Source: an uncultured Clostridia bacterium
GTDB taxonomy: Bacteria > Bacillota > Clostridia > Oscillospirales > Oscillospiraceae
Assembly: GCA_930990965.1 (NCBI GenBank)
Contig: CAKNRQ010000023.1
Span: forward strand, 1 to 39,149
Reading direction: 5' to 3'
Length of the DNA: 39,149 nt
Part shown: positions 8,993 through 16,943 of the stretch, piece by piece
Position numbering within the stretch: the first letter of the stretch is position 1
How the letters are laid out: each line of letters starts with the position of its first letter
Translations under genes and position numbers: made by a program
The notes under the pieces: generated by a model
What the model was told of the DNA's origin: nothing
Databases searched by the model: none
Seen by the model: the letters and a program-made list of their open reading frames with translations, nothing else

Positions 8993-10139
8993 ATTCTATC
9001 CTCTGCGCGCCGGTGCTGCGAAGGCTCAGGCGCGTCTTTTCATATCCCTTGAGGGCGCGCAGGAAGTGCTCCTCCATGTCCAGCGGTACGAAGGCCTCTA
9101 CGGCCCCGGCGAAGCCGCCGCCGTGTACCCGCACCGCACCGCGTGGGAGCAGCGCGTGCTCACAGAGGGCCTGGGTCAACAGCATGGGCTGGAGCAGCGC
9201 GCTGCCCTGCGGCACCAGGTTTTGCAGGTACATGGCCGAAGAGCGGCCGGATTCGCGCACAAGCGCCAGGAAGTTTGCAATATCCCCTTCCCTCACGGCT
9301 CTGGCTTCGCGCACGGCGCGCCTGTCCTCGGCGTAGAAGTGCAGCGCCCGGAGCACTGCCCGGTCGCCCACGGCCTCGCGCAGCCGCGAAACTGCGCCCA
9401 CGACGGCGAGCTCATCCACGTCCCGCAGCCGCGTCGCGCCGAAGAACCCGGCAACGGCGCGCATCTCGTCCGTCACGGCGGCGTAGTCAGCGGTCAAGTC
9501 CTCGTGGCCGGAGCCGGAATAGACCAGATACAGCGCGTAACCCACCTCTTCCAGGTCCAGCGTCAGGCGCTCCACTCGCGGCGTCTCCGGGCCGAAGTCC
9601 ACGGCCACTACCCCGCCCACGGCGCAGGCGAGCTGGTCCATCAGGCCGCAGGGTTTGCCGAAGTACACGTTCTCGGCCTCCTGAGCCGCATGGGCGCGCT
9701 CTACGGCTGTGAAGCGCCCGCCGCAGAGCAGCTCGTCCATTGCCACAGCCACGAGCAGCTCATACGCCGCGCTGCTGGACAGGCCCAGGCCCTCGGGCAA
9801 GTCGCCGTCCACGGCGAGGGCCAGACCGTTTTTGCCGAACTCTGCCCCGCGCCTGTGCAGTGCTGCGGCCACGCCGCGCACGAGCGCTGCGGATGTACCG
9901 CGCTCGTCTGACCTCGGGTCGAGCTCGCTGAGCGCCACGTCGACCGGCTCGTGGCTCTGGGAATAGACACGCACGCGGCCGTCGTCCGTAATGGCCGCCT
10001 CTGCGCGGAGCGAGAGCGTGACAGCCGAGGCCAGCACGTGCCCGCCCTGGTGGTCCGTGTGATTGCCGCCGAGCTCGGTACGCCCGGGGGAGCTGAAGAT
10101 GGCTGCCGGCGTCAGGCCGGTGTGGGAGTATAGTTTCAT
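8991..10139 (-). CDS. galK: Galactokinase
   Basis: GHMP kinase that phosphorylates galactose at C1, the entry to the Leloir pathway. The 382-residue protein begins MKLYSHTGL; residues 18-30 PGRTELGGNHTDH are the galactokinase signature, LPEGLGLSSSAAYELLVA is the GHMP ATP-binding loop, CGLMDQLACAVGG includes the catalytic aspartate, and HGGGFAGAVEAF is the third GHMP motif. The ATG at 10139 is chosen over an upstream extension because the family N-terminus begins there and ACAGGAGA stands before it; the extension reads into repeat DNA. A TATAAT-like -10 (minus strand, 10193-10188) lies upstream without a clear -35. No galT or galE is in the window. Confidence 0.94.
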   Translation of the reverse strand: MKLYSHTGLTPAAIFSSPGRTELGGNHTDHQGGHVLASAVTLSLRAEAAITDDGRVRVYSQSHEPVDVALSELDPRSDERGTSAALVRGVAAALHRRGAEFGKNGLALAVDGDLPEGLGLSSSAAYELLVAVAMDELLCGGRFTAVERAHAAQEAENVYFGKPCGLMDQLACAVGGVVAVDFGPETPRVERLTLDLEEVGYALYLVYSGSGHEDLTADYAAVTDEMRAVAGFFGATRLRDVDELAVVGAVSRLREAVGDRAVLRALHFYAEDRRAVREARAVREGDIANFLALVRESGRSSAMYLQNLVPQGSALLQPMLLTQALCEHALLPRGAVRVHGGGFAGAVEAFVPLDMEEHFLRALKGYEKTRLSLRSTGAQRIE

Positions 10140-10204
10140 GGGAGCATCTCCTGTTGCTGGATTCTGAGACACCACGCTGTTAGGCGCATTATAGGGCTTA
10201 TGTT

Positions 10205-10906
10205 TCGGCTCGCCGACCGGCGAGAGGTGGGTGCAACCCTCGGGAGTTGCGGCCACCCTGGGTGGTTTACACAACACCCCGCCGTAGGGCGCACCGTCCT
10301 CGGTGCGCCGGGGTGGGTGCCACGTCGCCGGACGTGGGGAGGTGGCATTAGGTAATGCCGCAATCCTGAGAGATTTCTTTTTGTCTTGTCAAAAAGAAAC
10401 CCCTCAGACTCCAAAGAGAAAACCGCTTTGGTGCGGACTTGTACGTAAGGGTGCCTCGTATCTTGGCTCGGTGGTGACTTGCAGGTGGTCATCCCTAAAC
10501 TTTAATTTAGTTCCACCATCGCCGACCGCGGTTTCGCTTCGCGGCCGCTGACGGGTTAACACGGAAGGTTGCCCGGGGTTTGCTCGTTGGGTTTGGGCGG
10601 CCGGTGAGGGCTAGGTTGCCCGGGGTTTCTGCGGCTCTTGCCGCACGCGACGCTTCGCTGGTGCGCTGGGGATTGCTGATGGGTACGTTTTGTACCCCAC
10701 TCCCTTGCGTTGTTACCTTCTATCTGCGAAACCGAAGCCCAGCGCAGCGGGTTCGGTTTCGAAAGGAGGAGCAGCGGAACGACTGAGCTTTCCCGCTTGC
10801 GGGGAAGTGAAGGATGTGCAGCTTGCGACGACGCGACGGCGTCCTCGACGTCCCGCCGTTGGGTTCTACGCCGCTACTTACCCAAGCCGTTGCAGGTTGC
10901 CTGCAC
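10205..10906 (+). repeat. Composite intergenic repeat, copy 1
   Basis: Fills the gap between garK and galK and holds no credible gene. It opens with a CTCGCC/GGCGAG hairpin (10209-10224). A partial duplicate of the next block follows (10232-10262), then a GTCCTC-loop hairpin with GGCGCACC stem (10288-10309), CCACGTC-GCCG-GACGTGG (10320-10337), GGCATT-AGGT-AATGCC (10344-10359) and a long hairpin at 10366-10407. The block at 10491-10578 is nearly identical in all copies. Further on are GGGTAC/GTACCC (10681-10697), a perfect 10-bp inverted repeat CGAAACCGAA/TTCGGTTTCG (10727-10761) and a decayed GTCCTC-loop hairpin near 10837-10858. The orientation is that of copy 2 and opposite to copies 3 and 4. 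Confidence 0.9.
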
Positions 10907-12031
10907 TTACCGCATGATTCGCAGCACATTCTGCATGGTAAACGCCAAATTCTCTTCCGAGTGCTCGCGGATGACAGAGAAGTCCTGAGGGAGACGGTTT
11001 ATGGGGAAGATGGCGGTGACGCCCTCTTTATAGGCAGCCTCGGCACCGTAGTCTGCGCCGCCTACTATGGCTATGACGGGCACGCCTTGCTTTGCGGCGC
11101 GGCGGGCTACGCCTACTACCACTTTGCCGCGCAGGCTCTGCGAGTCCAGCTTGCCCTCGCCGGTGAATATAGCGTCGGCGCCGTGTATCGCCTCGTCGAA
11201 GCCTACGGTGTCCAGCACCGTCTCTATGCCCATTTGCAGCTTTGCTCCGAAGAAGGCGACCATACCCGCGCCCATGGCTCCAGCGGCTCCTGCGCCGGGC
11301 ATAGTGTCCACCTCGATGCCCAGGTCGCGCTTTATGACGCGGGCGAGGTGGCGCAGGCCATCGTCGAGCAGGGCAATCATCTCCGCATCGGCGCCCTTTT
11401 GGGGCCCGAAGATATATGCCGCGCCGCTCTCACCGTACATGGGGTTATCTATATCGCACATGGCGACTATCTCCGCTCCCGCTATGGCCTGGTTGAGGCC
11501 GCTCATGTCTATCCGCTCTATCTCACAGAGAGTGCCGCCCACCGGCACGAAGCTCTCGCCTGCGGCGTTGTAGAACTTCACCCCCGCCGCACACGCTGCT
11601 CCACAGCCGCCGTCATTGGTGGCGCTGCCGCCGAGGCCGATTATGAGCCGCTTAGCGCCCGCTCCTGCGGCGGCGGCCATCAGCTCGCCGACGCCGTAAG
11701 TCGTGGTAGCCCTCGGGTCGCGTCGCTCGCCCACCATCGGCAGCCCCGCTGCGGCGGCCATTTCTACGACCGCCGTCGCGCCTGAGTCTATAAGCCCGTA
11801 GTACGCCTCGCAGCGCTCGAACCAGGGGCCTGTGACCTCAAGCGTCACCCTCTCGCCGCCCACGGCCTGCAGGAAGGCGTCCACGCTGCCCTCGCCGCCG
11901 TCTGCCACGGGTATGCTGCGCACCTCGCACTCCGGATAGCTATTGTGAATCTCTGCCTTCATTATCTCGCAGATACGCATTGAAGACATGGTGCCTTTGA
12001 ACGAATCCGGTATCAATACCGCCTTTTTCAC
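10907..12031 (-). CDS. garK: Glycerate 2-kinase (GarK/GlxK family)
   Basis: Phosphorylates glycerate, usually at position 2, feeding 2-phosphoglycerate into lower glycolysis. The 374-residue protein matches the family: VLIPDSFKGTMSS at the N-terminus, IPVADGGEGSVDAFL, IGLGGSATNDGGCGAA, and TGEGKLDSQSLRGKV near the C-terminus. The start is a GTG at 12031 with GAAGGAGG nine bases upstream; the longer frame upstream overlaps the promoter. The stop abuts the repeat region directly. Whether the product is 2- or 3-phosphoglycerate cannot be told from sequence. Confidence 0.92.
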   Translation of the reverse strand: MKKAVLIPDSFKGTMSSMRICEIMKAEIHNSYPECEVRSIPVADGGEGSVDAFLQAVGGERVTLEVTGPWFERCEAYYGLIDSGATAVVEMAAAAGLPMVGERRDPRATTTYGVGELMAAAAGAGAKRLIIGLGGSATNDGGCGAACAAGVKFYNAAGESFVPVGGTLCEIERIDMSGLNQAIAGAEIVAMCDIDNPMYGESGAAYIFGPQKGADAEMIALLDDGLRHLARVIKRDLGIEVDTMPGAGAAGAMGAGMVAFFGAKLQMGIETVLDTVGFDEAIHGADAIFTGEGKLDSQSLRGKVVVGVARRAAKQGVPVIAIVGGADYGAEAAYKEGVTAIFPINRLPQDFSVIREHSEENLAFTMQNVLRIMR

Positions 12032-12106
12032 GCTCTCGCGCCTCCTTCTCAACAGTCTGTGCCAATTTGCCCTGTCTGACGTCAGGGTTCTCTCTCGTCT
12101 GAGACG

Positions 12107-12136
12107 ATTATAAACGTGGCTCAGGCGGGCTGTCAA
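12107..12136 (-). promoter_or_regulatory. Consensus sigma-A promoter for garK
   Basis: On the minus strand TTGACA (12136-12131) and TATAAT (12112-12107) are both perfect, with an 18-base spacer. The leader of about 70 bases contains the palindrome CTGACGTCAG (12076-12085), a possible operator. Confidence 0.82.
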
Positions 12137-12151
12137 GCGCCGCGAAACAGG

Positions 12152-12179
12152 AAAAAGGCCCGCGGATGCGGACCTTTTA
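12152..12179 (-). terminator. Intrinsic terminator of the 12187 gene
   Basis: Read on the minus strand, AAAAGGTCCGC and GCGGGCCTTTTT form a G/C-rich hairpin ending in a U-run just after the stop at 12187. It lies immediately before the garK promoter. Confidence 0.82.
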
Positions 12180-12186
12180 AGCTCTC

Positions 12187-12873
12187 TTATTCTTCTCTCT
12201 GGCGGTAGTCGTCCATCATGGTGGAGAAGAGTTCCTTGGTCGTCGGCGGCGTGTAGCTGATGGCGTTGGCGCCAGCCTCTATGGTTCGGCGTATACTGTC
12301 CTCCTGGCCGCCGCCGGTGGCGATGATGGGCACGTCGGGGAAGTCCTGACGTATGGCCCGCACGACCTCCGGGGTACGCGCGGCAGCGGAGACGTTGAGG
12401 ATGCTCGCGCCGGCGTTGAGGCGCGCGGCGATGTCGGTCTTCTCGCTCACCACGGTGACTACGAGAGGTATGTCTATGTAGTTTGCAATGCGCTCGACGT
12501 CCTCATTTCCTATCGGCGCGTTCACAACAACGCCCATGGCTCCCTCGGTTTCAGCGTCCCAGGCGAGCTGCAAGGTGCGTATGCCCTGAGTGGTGCCGCC
12601 GCCCACGCCGCAGAACACGGGCAGGGACGAATAGCGCAGCACGGACGAGGATATGGTCGGCTGGGGTGTGAACGGGTACACGGCCAGCACGGCGTCGGCT
12701 GTGCAGTTTCTAATTATCGCTATGTCGGTCGTAAAGACGAGCGACTTTATGCGTCTCCCGTTGATAACAATGCCGCTGGCGTTTCTGACAACGCTCGGCA
12801 CTCTGAGTATGTGGTGACGGAGCTTACTGCTCACCTGCGGTACGTTCTTAACTCTCGTCTTTTCTTCCAGCAT
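12187..12873 (-). CDS. TIM-barrel protein of unknown function, conserved in Clostridia
   Basis: The 228-residue soluble protein looks like a compact (beta/alpha)8 barrel. IIATGGGQEDSIRRTIEAGANAI near the C-terminus resembles the phosphate-binding strands 7-8 of many barrel enzymes. Glycine-rich VFCGVGGGTTQG, ASILNVSAAARTPEV and AISYTPPTTKELF are other strongly patterned segments. I recall close relatives in many clostridia labelled only 'hydrolase', with no established reaction. No catalytic motif can be assigned. It has its own promoter and terminator and GGGAGG before the ATG, so it is monocistronic. Function is left open. Confidence 0.75.
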   Translation of the reverse strand: MLEEKTRVKNVPQVSSKLRHHILRVPSVVRNASGIVINGRRIKSLVFTTDIAIIRNCTADAVLAVYPFTPQPTISSSVLRYSSLPVFCGVGGGTTQGIRTLQLAWDAETEGAMGVVVNAPIGNEDVERIANYIDIPLVVTVVSEKTDIAARLNAGASILNVSAAARTPEVVRAIRQDFPDVPIIATGGGQEDSIRRTIEAGANAISYTPPTTKELFSTMMDDYRQREE

Positions 12874-12912
12874 AGTATTCCTCCCGGGTCTGTCGTTTGT
12901 TTAGATTGATCT

Positions 12913-12940
12913 ATTATATCATGTCTTACCCGGATTGAAA
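12913..12940 (-). promoter_or_regulatory. Promoter of the 12187 gene
   Basis: On the minus strand TTTCAA (12940-12935) and TATAAT (12918-12913) are separated by 16 bases, 40 bases before the start codon. TGA precedes the -10. The -35 overlaps the end of the gap before the hexosaminidase gene. Confidence 0.65.
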
Positions 12941-12952
12941 AGCATCGAAATG

Positions 12953-14122
12953 TTAAAACTGTCCAAGATATTCGCTTTTGAGTGTCAAAACGCGCAGCAC
13001 GCTCTCGTCTATGCGCTCCTCGCTCAGCTCTCCGCTCTCCACGGCGGCGGTCAGGGCGTCCAGGGCGGCGGGTATGTCCGTGACGCCGAGGAGGATATCC
13101 ACTCCGGCCTCAAGCGCGAGGACGCAGCGCTCGCCCACGCTCCATGCGCTCAGCGCGCCCATGTCCAGCGAATCTGTCACGACCACGCCGCCGTAGCCCA
13201 GTTCTTCGCGCAGAAGGCCCGTCACGACCTCATAGGACAGGCATGCCGGATGCGCCGCGTCTATCGCCGTCATGGTGATGTGGCCCACCATTACCATATC
13301 GGCCCCGGCCTCTATGCCGGAGACGAAGGGTTTCAGCTCCCCGGCCATGAGTTCCTCCACGGTCTTATCCACCGTAGCGGCGCCGGTGTGGGTGTCGGTT
13401 GCGGTGTCGCCGTGGCCCGGGAAGTGCTTTACGGAGCACATAATGCCCGCGTCGTGGAAGCCCTCTACCGCGGCGGCCACCAGCTCCGAGGCCTGGTCGA
13501 AGTCGTCGGAGTAGGCGCGGTCCCCGATAACGGTATTGGCCGGGTTGGTCCACACATCGGCCACGGGCGCGAAGTCCAGGTTGAAGTGCAGCGCGCTCAT
13601 GTCGGAGCCGATGGTGTAGGCGTTATCGTGCGCCACGCCCGTGCCCTGGTCCTTATACGTGTACATGGGGTCTATCCAGGTCGTGCCGAGCTTGTACATG
13701 AGCCGGCCCACGTTGCCGCCCTCCTCGTCGGCAGAGATGAAGAGCGGGATGGAGCTGTAGCTCTGCGCGGCGTCTATCATGCCTATGGTCTGCTCGCGCG
13801 TGACGAGGTTGCCGAGCGAGTATATGAACCCGCCCACGGGGTAGGCTTCCAGCGCCGCGCGCGTGGTCTCCCCGGCCTCGGTGACGGGCGAGACGCCGCA
13901 CAGGTCCTCCGGACGGACTATCATGAGCTGGCAGAGCTTTTCCGTCAGTGTCATGCCGGAGAGGATCTCTTCTGCGCGGCTGGGCGTCGGCTCGGGGGTG
14001 GGCTCCGGAGTGGGCTCCGGCGTTACCACCGGACTGGGCGTCGCCACCGGCTCCGCAGGGGCGCCGCAGGCCGTTAGACAGAGCGCCGCACAGAGCAGCA
14101 AGGCGGTTAGGGATTTCTTCAT
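12953..14122 (-). CDS. Lipoprotein beta-N-acetylhexosaminidase, glycoside hydrolase family 3 (NagZ-like)
   Basis: Probably removes N-acetylglucosamine from cell-wall fragments outside the membrane. The 389-residue protein has a lipoprotein signal (LCLTAC, lipidated Cys19) and a Pro-Thr-Glu repeat linker (about 23-50) before the catalytic domain. KHFPGHGDTATDTHTG is the NagZ signature with the His-Asp general acid-base dyad, and GGVVVTDSLDMGAL carries the nucleophile aspartate. FISADEEGGNVGRL is also typical. Gram-negative NagZ is cytoplasmic; a lipoprotein form is known for Gram-positives such as Bacillus. AAGGG precedes the ATG. Confidence 0.9.
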   Translation of the reverse strand: MKKSLTALLLCAALCLTACGAPAEPVATPSPVVTPEPTPEPTPEPTPSRAEEILSGMTLTEKLCQLMIVRPEDLCGVSPVTEAGETTRAALEAYPVGGFIYSLGNLVTREQTIGMIDAAQSYSSIPLFISADEEGGNVGRLMYKLGTTWIDPMYTYKDQGTGVAHDNAYTIGSDMSALHFNLDFAPVADVWTNPANTVIGDRAYSDDFDQASELVAAAVEGFHDAGIMCSVKHFPGHGDTATDTHTGAATVDKTVEELMAGELKPFVSGIEAGADMVMVGHITMTAIDAAHPACLSYEVVTGLLREELGYGGVVVTDSLDMGALSAWSVGERCVLALEAGVDILLGVTDIPAALDALTAAVESGELSEERIDESVLRVLTLKSEYLGQF

Positions 14123-14215
14123 ATCTTATTGACCCTTTCAATTTTTGGTGTTAAAATAAGCTTTTAGGGGAAGAATTACCCCGACATTGTACCACATTTA
14201 GAAAGAAGAGTAAAC

Positions 14216-15292
14216 ATGGCTAAAATCGACATATTCTCGGGCTTCCTCGGGGCCGGTAAGACCACACTCATCAAGAAGCTCATTTCCGAAGCCTACGCCG
14301 GTGAGAAGCTGGTGCTCATTGAAAACGAGTTCGGCGAGATAAGCGTTGACGGCGGCTTCCTCGCGGACGCCGGCGTGGAGATAACCGAGATGAGCTCCGG
14401 CTGCATTTGCTGCAGCCTCGTGGGCGACTTCGCCGAGGCGCTCAAGAAGGTCAAGGAGCAGTTCCAGCCCGACCGCATACTCATCGAGCCCAGCGGCGTC
14501 GGCAAGCTCTCGGACGTCATCCGCGCTGTACAGGACGTCGGAGACCCCGATTTGGTTCCCGGCAGCTTCACCACCGTGGTGGACGCCACCCGCGCCAAGA
14601 TGTACATGAAGAACTTCGGCGAGTTCTGGTGCAACCAGGTCGAGAACGCGGGCACCATCGTGCTCAGCCGCACCAAGGGCATGAGCGAGAAGAAGCTCGC
14701 CGACACGGTGGAAATGCTCCGCGGCCACAACCAGAGCGCCGTCATAGTCACCACCCCCTGGGACGAGCTGGACGGCAAACAACTGCGCGAGGCCATGGAG
14801 CGCGAGGACACCCTCGCCGCCGAGCTTGAGCGCCTGGCCGCCGAGGTCGAAGAGGACGAAGACGAGTGCTGCTGCGGCCATGACCACCATCACGACCATG
14901 AGCATGAGCACCATCACGAACACGACCACGGCGAGTGCTGCCACCATGACCACGACCACGAGCATGGGCACGAGCACGAGGGGCACGAGCATCACCACCA
15001 TCACCACGGCCACGACGCCGACGAGGTGTTCTCGAGCTGGGGCGCGGAGACTGCGCGCCAGTACGCCGAGTCCGAGATTGACGAGGCTTTGAAGGCCCTG
15101 GACAGCCTGACCTACGGCCAGGTAGTGCGCGCCAAGGGCTATGTGCCGGCCGACGGCGGCTGGATATATTTCGACTACGTCCCGGGCGAGCGCTCTGTGC
15201 GCCGCGGAGAGGCGGCCGTGACGGGACGCATCTGCGTCATCGGCGCGCACCTCGACGAGGACGGACTCAAGGAGCTGTTTGACCTTGCCTGA
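14216..15292 (+). CDS. G3E (CobW/ZNG1-type) GTPase with long histidine-rich segment
   Basis: A COG0523 metal-chaperone GTPase, probably handling zinc. In 358 residues, GFLGAGKT (9-16) is the P-loop, SSGCICCSL (61-68) the conserved CxCC metal site, and EPSGVGK the switch region. The base-recognition motif reads LSRTKG where NKxD is usual. Residues 222-266 contain 26 histidines mixed with Asp and Glu and flanked by Cys 218-220 and 241-242, a likely metal store. The C-terminal CobW domain follows. AGAAGAG precedes the ATG. A GGGG/CCCC hairpin lies in the leader. It overlaps the next gene by 14 bases. The metal is inferred from family and composition. Confidence 0.9.
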   Translation: MAKIDIFSGFLGAGKTTLIKKLISEAYAGEKLVLIENEFGEISVDGGFLADAGVEITEMSSGCICCSLVGDFAEALKKVKEQFQPDRILIEPSGVGKLSDVIRAVQDVGDPDLVPGSFTTVVDATRAKMYMKNFGEFWCNQVENAGTIVLSRTKGMSEKKLADTVEMLRGHNQSAVIVTTPWDELDGKQLREAMEREDTLAAELERLAAEVEEDEDECCCGHDHHHDHEHEHHHEHDHGECCHHDHDHEHGHEHEGHEHHHHHHGHDADEVFSSWGAETARQYAESEIDEALKALDSLTYGQVVRAKGYVPADGGWIYFDYVPGERSVRRGEAAVTGRICVIGAHLDEDGLKELFDLA

Positions 15293-16235
15293 ACGCCAGA
15301 TACCTGTCTACCTCTTCACCGGGTTCCTCGAGGCCGGGAAGACTAAATTCATCCAGGAAACCCTCGAGGACAAGCGCTTCAACAAGGGCGAGCCCACCCT
15401 GCTGCTCGTCTGCGAAGAGGGCATTGAGGAGTACGAGCCCGAGGAGTTCTCCGGGCACCGCGTCAAGCTCAAGGCCGTTGAGAACGAGACCGACCTCACA
15501 CCGGAAAACCTCACCCAATGGCTCGCCCAGGCCGAGGCCGAGCGCGTACTGGTGGAGTACAACGGCATGTGGATGCTCGACAGCCTCTACGGGGCGCTGC
15601 CGGAGGGTTGGCTGGTGGCGCAGGAGTTCATGTTTGCCGACGCCAACACCTTCCTGAACTACAACGCGAACATGCGTCAGCTCACTTACGACAAGCTCAA
15701 GAGCGCGGAGCTGGTGGTTTTCAACCGCTTCAAGCCCGAGATGGACAAGATGGACTTCCACAAGATAGTCCGTGCCGCCTCGCGCCGGGCAGATATAGCC
15801 TACGAGGCCGCCGACGGCAGCGTCGTCTACGACGACATTGAGGACCCGCTGCCCTTCGACATCAACGCGCCCGTCATAGATATCGCCGACCGCGACTACG
15901 CCATCTGGTACCGCGACGTCTCGGAGGAGCCGAAGAAATACGTGGGCAAGACCGTGCGCGTCAAGTGCCGCTGCGTGCGCCGCCGCGGGATACAGAGCGG
16001 CTGGATGATAGTGGGCCGCCATGTAATGACCTGCTGCGAGGCCGACATAGCTTTCACGGCCTTCATCTGCGACACCCGCGCCGTACCGGACATGCCGGAC
16101 GACGGCTGGTTCATCCTCACCTGCAAGATGGACTACAAGTTCAACCGGTCTTACGGTCGCCGCGGCCCCGTGCTCACCGCCGAGAGCGCCGAGCCCTGCG
16201 AGCCGCCGGAACAGAGCGTCGCCACGTTCTTCTGA
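15279..16235 (+). CDS. G3E-like P-loop protein fused to a TIGR03943-like C-terminal domain
   Basis: The 318-residue partner of the preceding GTPase. GFLEAGKT (15-22) is a P-loop in a CobW-like N-terminal domain, but the CxCC motif is absent and the G4 position reads NRFKPE. From about residue 215 the sequence changes: YVGKTVRVKCRC...VGRHVMTCCEADIAFTAFICD resembles the C-terminal domain of YcgQ/TIGR03943 proteins, which partner a permease and have been linked to metal transport. That resemblance is from memory. The start is TTG at 15279 or the in-frame TTG at 15285, after AAGGAG. Overlap with the first GTPase implies coupled synthesis. A strong terminator follows. Confidence 0.8.
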   Translation: MTLPERQIPVYLFTGFLEAGKTKFIQETLEDKRFNKGEPTLLLVCEEGIEEYEPEEFSGHRVKLKAVENETDLTPENLTQWLAQAEAERVLVEYNGMWMLDSLYGALPEGWLVAQEFMFADANTFLNYNANMRQLTYDKLKSAELVVFNRFKPEMDKMDFHKIVRAASRRADIAYEAADGSVVYDDIEDPLPFDINAPVIDIADRDYAIWYRDVSEEPKKYVGKTVRVKCRCVRRRGIQSGWMIVGRHVMTCCEADIAFTAFICDTRAVPDMPDDGWFILTCKMDYKFNRSYGRRGPVLTAESAEPCEPPEQSVATFF

Positions 16236-16244
16236 TACGATTAT

Positions 16245-16274
16245 GGGGAGAGCCCGAAGGCTCTCCCCTCTTTT
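16245..16274 (+). terminator. Intrinsic terminator after the G3E GTPase pair
   Basis: GGGGAGAGCC and GGCTCTCCCC form a perfect 10-bp stem with a CGAA tetraloop, followed by TCTTTT. It begins ten bases after the stop codon. Confidence 0.92.
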
Positions 16275-16279
16275 ATGCG

Positions 16280-16920
16280 CCGGGACGTAGGTGCCTCGTT
16301 TGCCGCGCACATCGTTGCACTCGTGTGCTGACTATTGCTGTTGGCTTCGCTTCGCTGGCGTGCTGACTGTTGCTGATGGCTGCGTTTCGCACCCACCCCG
16401 TAAGGGACGGCGTCCTCGACGTCCCGCTCGCCGCCAGGCGAGGGGTGGGTACCACGTCGCCGGACGCGGGTGGGCAACCGTGGGCGGTTGCGGCCATCCT
16501 GGGGCGCTTTCTTTTGCTCTTGTCAAAAGAAAGCGTCCCAGACCCCGAAAGGAAAACCCGCTTTGGTGCTATCGGGTACGTAAGGCGCCTCGTAGCTTGG
16601 CTTGGTGAGGACTTGTATGTGGTCATCCCTATACTTTAATTTAGTTCCACCATCGCCGACCGCAGTTTCGCTTCGCGGCCGCTGACGGGTTAACACGGAA
16701 GGTTGCCCAGCGTGGGTGCGGTTTGTTTGCACGGCCGGTGAGGGCTAGGTTGCCCGGGGTGGGTGCCTCGTTTGCCGCACGCTTCGCTGCGCTGGCGTGC
16801 TGGGTGATGCTGTTGGCTTCGCTTCGCTGGCGTGCTGACTGTTGCTGATGGCTGCGTTTCGCACCCGCCCCGTAAGGGACGGCGTCCTCAACGTCCCGCC
16901 GTTTGGTTCTAAGTCGATAC
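16280..16920 (+). repeat. Composite intergenic repeat, copy 2
   Basis: Fills the gap between two convergent genes and holds no credible gene. In order: GCGCAC/GTGTGC stem (16305-16328), a 91-base unit (16336-16426) ending in a GTCCTC-loop hairpin (16404-16425), CTCGCC/GGCGAG, CCACGTC-GCCG-GACGCGG, GCAACCG-TGGG-CGGTTGC (16474-16491), and an 18-bp hairpin (16499-16541). The core block conserved in all copies is 16625-16708. Then come GCACGC/GCGTGC (16777-16800) and a second copy of the 91-base unit with its hairpin (16876-16897). It lies just after the terminator of the upstream operon and ends about 20 bases before the DUF368 stop. Confidence 0.9.
16336..16426 (+). repeat. 91-base direct repeat, first unit (second at 16808-16898)
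   Basis: The 91 bases at 16336-16426 recur at 16808-16898 with only two differences. Each unit begins TGCTGTTGGCTTCGCTTCGC and ends in a GTCCTC-loop hairpin. The two units flank the structured middle part of copy 2 in direct orientation. Confidence 0.92.
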
Positions 16921-16943
16921 GTATCCGGATGCATTAACCTGTT

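Noticed and set aside
10303-10551. Open frame in repeat copy 1, with similar peptides in copies 2 and 3 (for example 37315-37567)
   Set aside because: The peptide similarity follows from DNA identity of the repeat. The frame breaks in copy 2, has no ribosome binding site and runs through hairpins.
10580-10988. Several short open frames in the tail of repeat copy 1
   Set aside because: Low-complexity Arg/Ser/Pro products with no start signals; they overlap hairpins and the end of garK.
10205-16920. Insertion sequence or group II intron
   Set aside because: No transposase or reverse transcriptase frame, no target-site duplication or intron domain V that I can recognise.
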